Shown here: positions 4,680-8,144 of the stretch, in pieces
Numbering within the stretch: the stretch's first letter is position 1
Layout of the letters: each line of letters starts with the position of its first letter
Assembly (NCBI GenBank): GCA_027047745.1
Contig: JALTUB010000070.1
Location: 1 to 8,144 of the forward strand
From: Sulfurimonas sp.
GTDB taxonomy: Bacteria > Campylobacterota > Campylobacteria > Campylobacterales > Sulfurimonadaceae
DNA length: 8,144 nucleotides
Direction of reading: 5' to 3'
Program-made: the position numbers and the translations under genes
The notes under the pieces: generated by a model
Databases searched by the model: none
Seen by the model: only the letters and a program-made list of their open reading frames with translations
What the model was told of the DNA's origin: nothing

Positions 4680-5846
4680 TTATTTTCCTAATATATTTTT
4701 TATAACTGGTTCTAAATTTATTGTCTCTTCTACCATAGAGACTGGTAAATCTTTTGCATTTTTTAGTGCTTTAAAAATCTCATCATGTTCAACATATTGA
4801 ACATGATGAACATATTTAAAAAGCTCTTTTTGGTGAAAAAAGTGTTTACCTGTAATTATTTTACATCCAAAAAAAGCAGGTTCAAGTGGATTATGCCCAC
4901 CAACATCCTCTTTAAATGCTCCACCTAAAATCGCTATATCGCTAATCTTGTAAATATTATTTAACTCACCCATCATATCGACTAAAATCATATCTGTTGA
5001 TAAAGTTTTATCTTCACTAAACTTTGAGAGAGTAAGAGCGTTATTTGTCGCTGCTTCTTGCATAAGTGCATAAACACTCTCGAACCTTTCAGGATGACGA
5101 GGAACAACAATAAGTTTAGAGTTATGCTCTCGTTTATACTCTACAAAACCTGCTAAAGCACTTTTTTCTTCACCCTCATGTGTACTACCTGCAACTATCA
5201 GTTCAACATTTGGCTTGTCGTACTCTTTGTTATGGTTTACCTTAGCTGCTAACTTAATATTACCAACAACTTCTATATTTTTTGCACCAAGTGCTAAAAA
5301 ACGGTTTTTATCTACTTCACTTTGAGCATATACAATCTCTACTCTTTGTAAAAGTTTTTTGTAAAACCATGCAAATTGTAAATATTTTTTTACACTTTTA
5401 TCTGAAATCCTTGCATTTAGAAGGATTACTCGACTACCTCTTGCCTTAGCAACCACAAAAAGTAGATACCAGAACTCTGCTTCTAAAACAACAAGTAAAC
5501 GCTGTTTTTTAATCCAGAAAGGTAAAAAAATCTCAAAAGGTAAATACCTTACATCAGCATTATATTTTTTAGCCTCTTTTTGACCAGTTTGTGTGATAGT
5601 GGTTATAGAGACCTTTTCATCTTCTAAAAAATCTAAAATAGGTTTCAAAGCTCTTGCTTCACCTAAAGAACAAACATGAAACCAAATAGTCTCTTTGTGA
5701 TTAAAAGGTGGATTTTTAAAAAGAAAAAAACGAGAAGGAATTGACTCTTTATATTTTTGCTTAAAGGATAGATAGATAAGAAAAGGAAGTGCTATCAAAT
5801 ATAGCACAACACTTAAAATGAAATATAGAAGCGTAAACGGCTTCAC
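4680..5846 (-). CDS. waaA: 3-deoxy-D-manno-octulosonic acid (Kdo) transferase
   Basis: WaaA (KdtA) transfers Kdo from CMP-Kdo to the lipid A precursor on the inner leaflet of the inner membrane, an essential step in LPS or LOS core synthesis. The 388-residue protein starts with a hydrophobic anchor (about 5-27) followed by Lys/Arg residues. The N-terminal GT-B domain holds WFHVCSLGEA (55-64), in which Glu63 aligns with the catalytic base of the family, and LEAEFWY (121-127). The C-terminal domain holds AGSTHEGEE (219-227), VPRHPERF (248-255) and GGAFKEDVGGHNPLEPA (308-324), the CMP-Kdo binding signature. It is slightly shorter than the E. coli enzyme. The start is GTG (5846-5844), chosen because it lies just after the upstream stop with AGG overlapping that stop codon. 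Mono- or bifunctionality (one or two Kdo) cannot be read from sequence. It sits between the zinc-ribbon gene (6-nt gap) and the pseudouridine synthase (4-nt gap), as in H. pylori HP0956-HP0958. A perfect 13-bp hairpin lies within the coding region at 4780-4809. Confidence 0.95.
   Translation of the reverse strand: MKPFTLLYFILSVVLYLIALPFLIYLSFKQKYKESIPSRFFLFKNPPFNHKETIWFHVCSLGEARALKPILDFLEDEKVSITTITQTGQKEAKKYNADVRYLPFEIFLPFWIKKQRLLVVLEAEFWYLLFVVAKARGSRVILLNARISDKSVKKYLQFAWFYKKLLQRVEIVYAQSEVDKNRFLALGAKNIEVVGNIKLAAKVNHNKEYDKPNVELIVAGSTHEGEEKSALAGFVEYKREHNSKLIVVPRHPERFESVYALMQEAATNNALTLSKFSEDKTLSTDMILVDMMGELNNIYKISDIAILGGAFKEDVGGHNPLEPAFFGCKIITGKHFFHQKELFKYVHHVQYVEHDEIFKALKNAKDLPVSMVEETINLEPVIKNILGK
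4780..4809 (-). repeat. Perfect 13-bp inverted repeat within waaA
   Basis: Arms 4780-4792 and 4797-4809 are exact reverse complements, separated by the 4-nt loop 4793-4796. In the waaA mRNA this forms a 13-bp hairpin over codons 346-355 (encoding HHVQYVEHDE), near the 3' end of the gene. No U-run follows, so it is not a terminator. The structure is certain; a role in RNA stability, ribosome pausing or protein binding is only a possibility. Confidence 0.6.
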
Positions 5847-5852
5847 AAAGAC

Positions 5853-6566
5853 CTACTCTTCGTTAGGCTTCATGTATAAAATTCTACCACAGTGAGGGCA
5901 AGTAGTAATATCTTCACCTCTTATAACATCAGAGTATATTTTATCGCTTATCACCATATGACAGCCCATACAAGCCTGATCTTCAACAGGAACAACAGTT
6001 GTGTTTTTAGCCCATCGACGAATCTTTTGATAAAATGCTAAACCTTTTTGGTTAATATCTGCTAAAAGTTTCTCTTTTTGAACAAAAACATCTTGTCTAT
6101 CTTTATTGATAGTAGCTAGTTTAGAATCAACATCAGCTTTTACATTCTCTAAGTTTGCTGTTAGCTCTACTAAAGTTACCTTTGCTGCTTCTGTTTGTTC
6201 TTTTTTAGACTCAATAATTTTCTCTAATCTTTCAATCTCTTCATTTGCAAAAGTAACTTGTTCTTTTGCAATCTCTTCTTCAAGTTGTAAAGATTTCATC
6301 TCTCTTTCAGTTTTTATTTCACCACTTTTTTTAGAATTATCTTCTAGTTTTTGTGATAATTCTGCAAGATGAAGTTCATTTTTAGATTTTTTTACTTCTT
6401 CTGCTTGAATTTCGTTACTTAAATTCTCAATATCCGATTCTATACTCTTTGTTTTTGCAAGAGCTGCTTCATATTTATAGTTTGCTTCTTCTATTTGAGG
6501 TTCAAATGCATCGATATCTTTATCTACAGAAGATAGATCGACTAGTTGCTTAAGGTGCTGGTTCAT
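5853..6566 (-). CDS. Coiled-coil protein with C-terminal C4 zinc ribbon (HP0958-like)
   Basis: A 237-residue protein. Residues about 5-185 are strongly heptad-like and rich in Glu, Lys and Leu, predicting a long antiparallel coiled-coil hairpin. The last 40 residues form a zinc ribbon with CMGC (Cys199, Cys202) and CPHC (Cys223, Cys226). This is the zf-RING_7 / former DUF164 architecture. The best-studied relative is H. pylori HP0958, described as a partner that stabilises the sigma factor RpoN, binds flagellin (flaA) mRNA and is needed for motility. I infer by homology and gene position that this is the orthologue, so a post-transcriptional or flagellar regulatory role is likely but not shown here. 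Homologues in non-flagellated bacteria are of unknown function. The start has a strong AAAGGAG site 5 nt upstream. The gene follows the Nif3-like gene after 45 nt and precedes waaA by 6 nt. A good internal promoter lies about 80 nt upstream. Confidence 0.9.
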   Translation of the reverse strand: MNQHLKQLVDLSSVDKDIDAFEPQIEEANYKYEAALAKTKSIESDIENLSNEIQAEEVKKSKNELHLAELSQKLEDNSKKSGEIKTEREMKSLQLEEEIAKEQVTFANEEIERLEKIIESKKEQTEAAKVTLVELTANLENVKADVDSKLATINKDRQDVFVQKEKLLADINQKGLAFYQKIRRWAKNTTVVPVEDQACMGCHMVISDKIYSDVIRGEDITTCPHCGRILYMKPNEE

Positions 6567-6611
6567 GGGACTCCTTTGGGTTTTTACATAAGGCTTTTTT
6601 GCTTTAAAATA

Positions 6612-7337
6612 TCAATATATATATGTAAATGGGTTTTCTGATGACGCAATTATAACTTTTAAACCTAAATTTTTCAAATGCTTTTGTAATATTTGTGCAA
6701 AAAAGTGCTCACTTTCATAGTGACCTATATCAATTAAAGACAAATTTATGCTTTTTGCTTCCATTGCATCATGATATTTTACATCTCCTGTTAAAAAGCA
6801 ATCTGCCTCTATACTTCTCATCAAAGAACATCCTGAACCAGTCGTTAGGGCTACTCTTTTTACACGCTCGGATGTTTTTACGCATCTTGCATGAGGAAGT
6901 TCAAAAGCAAAAGAAACTTTTTTAGCAAAAACATCAAAATCTTCATCTACATCTATATAAGCAACAAAACCATCTTTATCACTTATCTCATAACCTAAAA
7001 CTTCTGTTGCTACAAAATTATTTAAGTGCGTTTGGTCAAAATTTGTGTGCATTGCGATATTTGAAATATTTTTCTTTATCATTTTTTGTATAAGATTTGC
7101 TGGATATTTACTAAATTCTAGCTGTTTTAAGCCACCGAAGATGATAGGATGATGAGTTATTAAAAGTGTATTTTCTTCTAATGAGTCTATCAGGTTTTCA
7201 TCAACATCTATACTTAGTGCAATCTTATCTATATCTTGAGAAAAATCTCCAACAAGTAAACCAGAATTATCCCATGACTCTTGTATCTCAAATGGTGAGA
7301 GTTCATCCAAATATTCATAGATTTCTGAAATCTTCAT
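6612..7337 (-). CDS. Nif3-like dinuclear metal centre protein (YbgI/NIF3 family)
   Basis: A 241-residue protein of the NIF3/YbgI family, whose members form toroidal hexamers with a two-metal site in each subunit. The family has been linked to GTP cyclohydrolase-like activity in some species, but its physiological role is poorly settled. Visible signatures are SWDNSGLLVG (21-30), THHPIIF (61-67), AMHTNFD (95-101), LTGDVKYHDA (182-191) and DIGHYESE (203-210). The predicted metal ligands His62, His63, Asp101, His206 and Glu210 are all present, so the site looks intact. The length matches the short single-domain form, without the inserted PII-like domain of longer homologues. The start ATG follows the TPR stop by 1 nt and is served by AAGGA inside the end of the TPR gene, which indicates coupling. 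The family is conserved next to the zinc-ribbon gene in Helicobacter (HP0959/HP0958, from memory). The 3' end appears to contain a promoter for the next gene. Confidence 0.95.
   Translation of the reverse strand: MKISEIYEYLDELSPFEIQESWDNSGLLVGDFSQDIDKIALSIDVDENLIDSLEENTLLITHHPIIFGGLKQLEFSKYPANLIQKMIKKNISNIAMHTNFDQTHLNNFVATEVLGYEISDKDGFVAYIDVDEDFDVFAKKVSFAFELPHARCVKTSERVKRVALTTGSGCSLMRSIEADCFLTGDVKYHDAMEAKSINLSLIDIGHYESEHFFAQILQKHLKNLGLKVIIASSENPFTYIY
6649..6677 (-). promoter_or_regulatory. Promoter inside the 3' end of the Nif3-like gene
   Basis: On the minus strand, TTGAAA (6677-6672, 5 of 6), a 17-nt spacer and TATAAT (6654-6649, 6 of 6) lie within the last 22 codons of the Nif3-like gene. 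The predicted start near 6642 gives a leader of about 76 nt for the zinc-ribbon gene. It would allow the zinc-ribbon, waaA and synthase genes to be expressed separately from the M23-TPR-Nif3 set. Confidence 0.55.
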
Positions 7338-7338
7338 C

Positions 7339-7941
7339 TTAGTCCTTTAACTTTTCTAGCTCTTCTTTAGCTTCATCAAAGTCAGGATTTATCTCGATTG
7401 CTTTTGTGTACATCTCTATCGCTTCATCTTTATGGTTCATGTCTTGACATAAGTTACCATAATTATAATAAGTTATTGGATTTGAGTCATCAATATCAAG
7501 TGATGCATTTAAGCTCATTTTAGCAGAGGTGTATTCACCTTTTTTTCTATATATAGATGCCATGGCTTGATAGATAAAAGTGTTGTTTTTGTCTAAGGCA
7601 AGTGCTTCTTTATAGTATTCAAGTGCTTCATCATTTCTCTCTTGAAGTCCTAATGTGTAGCCCATTTTAAAAAGTGTTTCACTAGAGTTTGGCGCTTTTA
7701 TATTCGCTTCACTGTAGATAGCCATCGCCTTATCAAGCTCTTTTTTTTCTAAAGCTTCATCAGCCTTATCCATCAAGTCACTCGAATCAAAAGTTGAAAA
7801 TGCATCAGCAGTTCTTTGTGGTTGCTTTGTATTATCCTCCTCTTTATTTTCTTGTGGTTCTTCTAGTGTTTGTATATGTTCATATATTTTAAATGCAAAA
7901 AATGCCGAAGCACCTAACATCAGTAACTGAAAAAGACTCAT
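7339..7941 (-). CDS. Membrane-anchored TPR repeat protein
   Basis: A 200-residue protein. Residues 3-19 form a hydrophobic N-terminal segment (FQLLMLGASAFFAFKIY) that looks like a single membrane anchor or uncleaved signal. Residues 27-50 are a charged, low-complexity linker. From about residue 54 to the end there are four consecutive 34-residue TPR units (about 54-87, 88-121, 122-155 and 156-189), with the usual A/G/Y/A/P spacing, for example ALEYYKEALALDKNN and AIEMYTKAIEINPDF. TPR arrays are protein-protein scaffolds, so no enzymatic role is expected. The anchor could place the array in the periplasm or cytoplasm; orientation is not decided by the sequence. The start is supported by GGAG about 8 nt upstream and by the ATGA overlap with the upstream M23 gene. 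Only 1 nt separates its stop from the Nif3-like start. From memory, Campylobacter and Helicobacter lack this gene at this place, so it looks like a lineage-specific member of the cluster. The specific function is unknown. Confidence 0.88.
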   Translation of the reverse strand: MSLFQLLMLGASAFFAFKIYEHIQTLEEPQENKEEDNTKQPQRTADAFSTFDSSDLMDKADEALEKKELDKAMAIYSEANIKAPNSSETLFKMGYTLGLQERNDEALEYYKEALALDKNNTFIYQAMASIYRKKGEYTSAKMSLNASLDIDDSNPITYYNYGNLCQDMNHKDEAIEMYTKAIEINPDFDEAKEELEKLKD

Positions 7942-8144
7942 ATTTTTTCTCCGTATAAATTTTTGTTTAATAACTTTACTAACTGAAGTGGATCAACCTG
8001 TAATCCACCCACTCTAGCACTAAAATGTAAATGAGGACCAGTTATCCTACCTGTATCTCCTGAGAGTCCTATAAGCTCTCCCCTCTTTACCATATCACCT
8101 TTTTTGACTTTAAATTTACTTAGATGATAATAACATGTATAAAT
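7938..8144 (-). CDS. M23 family metallopeptidase, C-terminal part (5' end outside window)
   Basis: This is the last 68 codons of a gene that enters from the right edge and stops with TGA at 7940-7938. The fragment carries the end of a LytM/peptidase M23 fold: YYHLSKF (the usual YxHLS strand), then VKKGDMVKRGELIGLSGDTG, then the signature GPHLHF with its HxH metal/catalytic histidines, and a VDPLQL tail that is typical just after the domain. Members are zinc endopeptidases that cut peptidoglycan cross-bridges, usually in the periplasm. The first zinc ligands (HxxxD) and any signal peptide or coiled coil lie outside the window, so catalytic competence and location cannot be judged. The stop codon overlaps the start of the TPR gene as ATGA, so the two are probably co-transcribed and translationally coupled. 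The family call is secure; the cellular role (cell shape, division or separation) is not visible. Confidence 0.9.
   Translation of the reverse strand: MYTCYYHLSKFKVKKGDMVKRGELIGLSGDTGRITGPHLHFSARVGGLQVDPLQLVKLLNKNLYGEKI

Noticed and set aside
5559..5564. TATAAT inside waaA (minus strand)
   Set aside because: No -35 at the right distance and no downstream start; a chance match in AT-rich coding DNA.
6106..6372. Plus-strand open frame of 88 codons, and similar shorter plus-strand frames elsewhere
   Set aside because: They lie antisense to well-supported genes, have no good ribosome-binding site, and encode low-complexity peptides that mirror the coding strand.
6585..6611. Possible terminator after the Nif3-like gene (AAGGC/GCTTT around a T-run)
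   Set aside because: Only about five weak pairs including a G-U, with the T-run in the loop rather than after the stem.
7462..7490. TATAAT with ATGACT at 17 nt inside the TPR gene (minus strand)
   Set aside because: The -35 is weak, the hexamer is explained by Tyr and Asn codons, and no gene starts at a suitable distance.
1..8144. Mobile elements, CRISPR arrays, toxin-antitoxin or defence genes
   Set aside because: No transposase, integrase, regular spaced repeats, or accessory-type genes are visible; all genes are core functions with uniform composition.

Overview
The window is AT-rich bacterial chromosome. It reads as the core translation, secretion and envelope gene cluster of a member of the Campylobacterota (Epsilonproteobacteria), probably a free-living Sulfurimonas-type organism. 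This assignment rests on gene order and protein character. From memory, the run Nif3-like, coiled-coil/zinc-ribbon, waaA, RluA-type synthase, ffh, rpsP, KH protein, rimM, trmD, rplS matches Campylobacter jejuni (about cj0705 to cj0714), and part of it matches Helicobacter pylori HP0956 to HP0959. No search could be run, so the genus is an inference.

Every supported gene is on the minus strand, so transcription runs from the right edge to the left. From 8144 to 6612 lie the 3' end of an M23 metallopeptidase, a membrane-anchored TPR protein and a Nif3-like protein, joined by a 4-nt ATGA overlap and a 1-nt gap. From 6566 to 3941 lie the zinc-ribbon protein (resembling the H. pylori RpoN/flagellin-mRNA factor HP0958), the Kdo transferase waaA and a pseudouridine synthase. 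Ffh (3872-2517) follows after a 68-nt gap. After a 208-nt leader come rpsP, khpA, rimM, trmD and rplS (2308-259), packed with overlaps or near-zero gaps. The last 258 nt on the left carry no gene. They hold a stem-loop at the rplS end, AT-rich palindromic DNA, and a strong outward-reading promoter that fires off the left edge, probably into an rRNA or other stable-RNA unit.

The genes serve ribosome and membrane biogenesis: ribosomal proteins S16 and L19, 30S maturation (RimM), tRNA m1G37 methylation (TrmD), RNA pseudouridylation, an RNA chaperone (KhpA), co-translational targeting (Ffh) and lipid A-Kdo synthesis (WaaA). Three sigma70-like promoters can be read inside the cluster, before the zinc-ribbon gene (within the end of the Nif3 gene), before ffh and before rpsP. 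The collinear block is therefore probably several overlapping transcription units.

I did not find an undescribed system. The observations most worth a second look are a perfect 13-bp hairpin inside the waaA coding sequence, a structured ~170-nt leader before rpsP, a shared extended -10 element before ffh and rpsP, the outward promoter with an 11-bp-spaced direct repeat over its -35, and a Glu at the position of the TrmD catalytic Asp.
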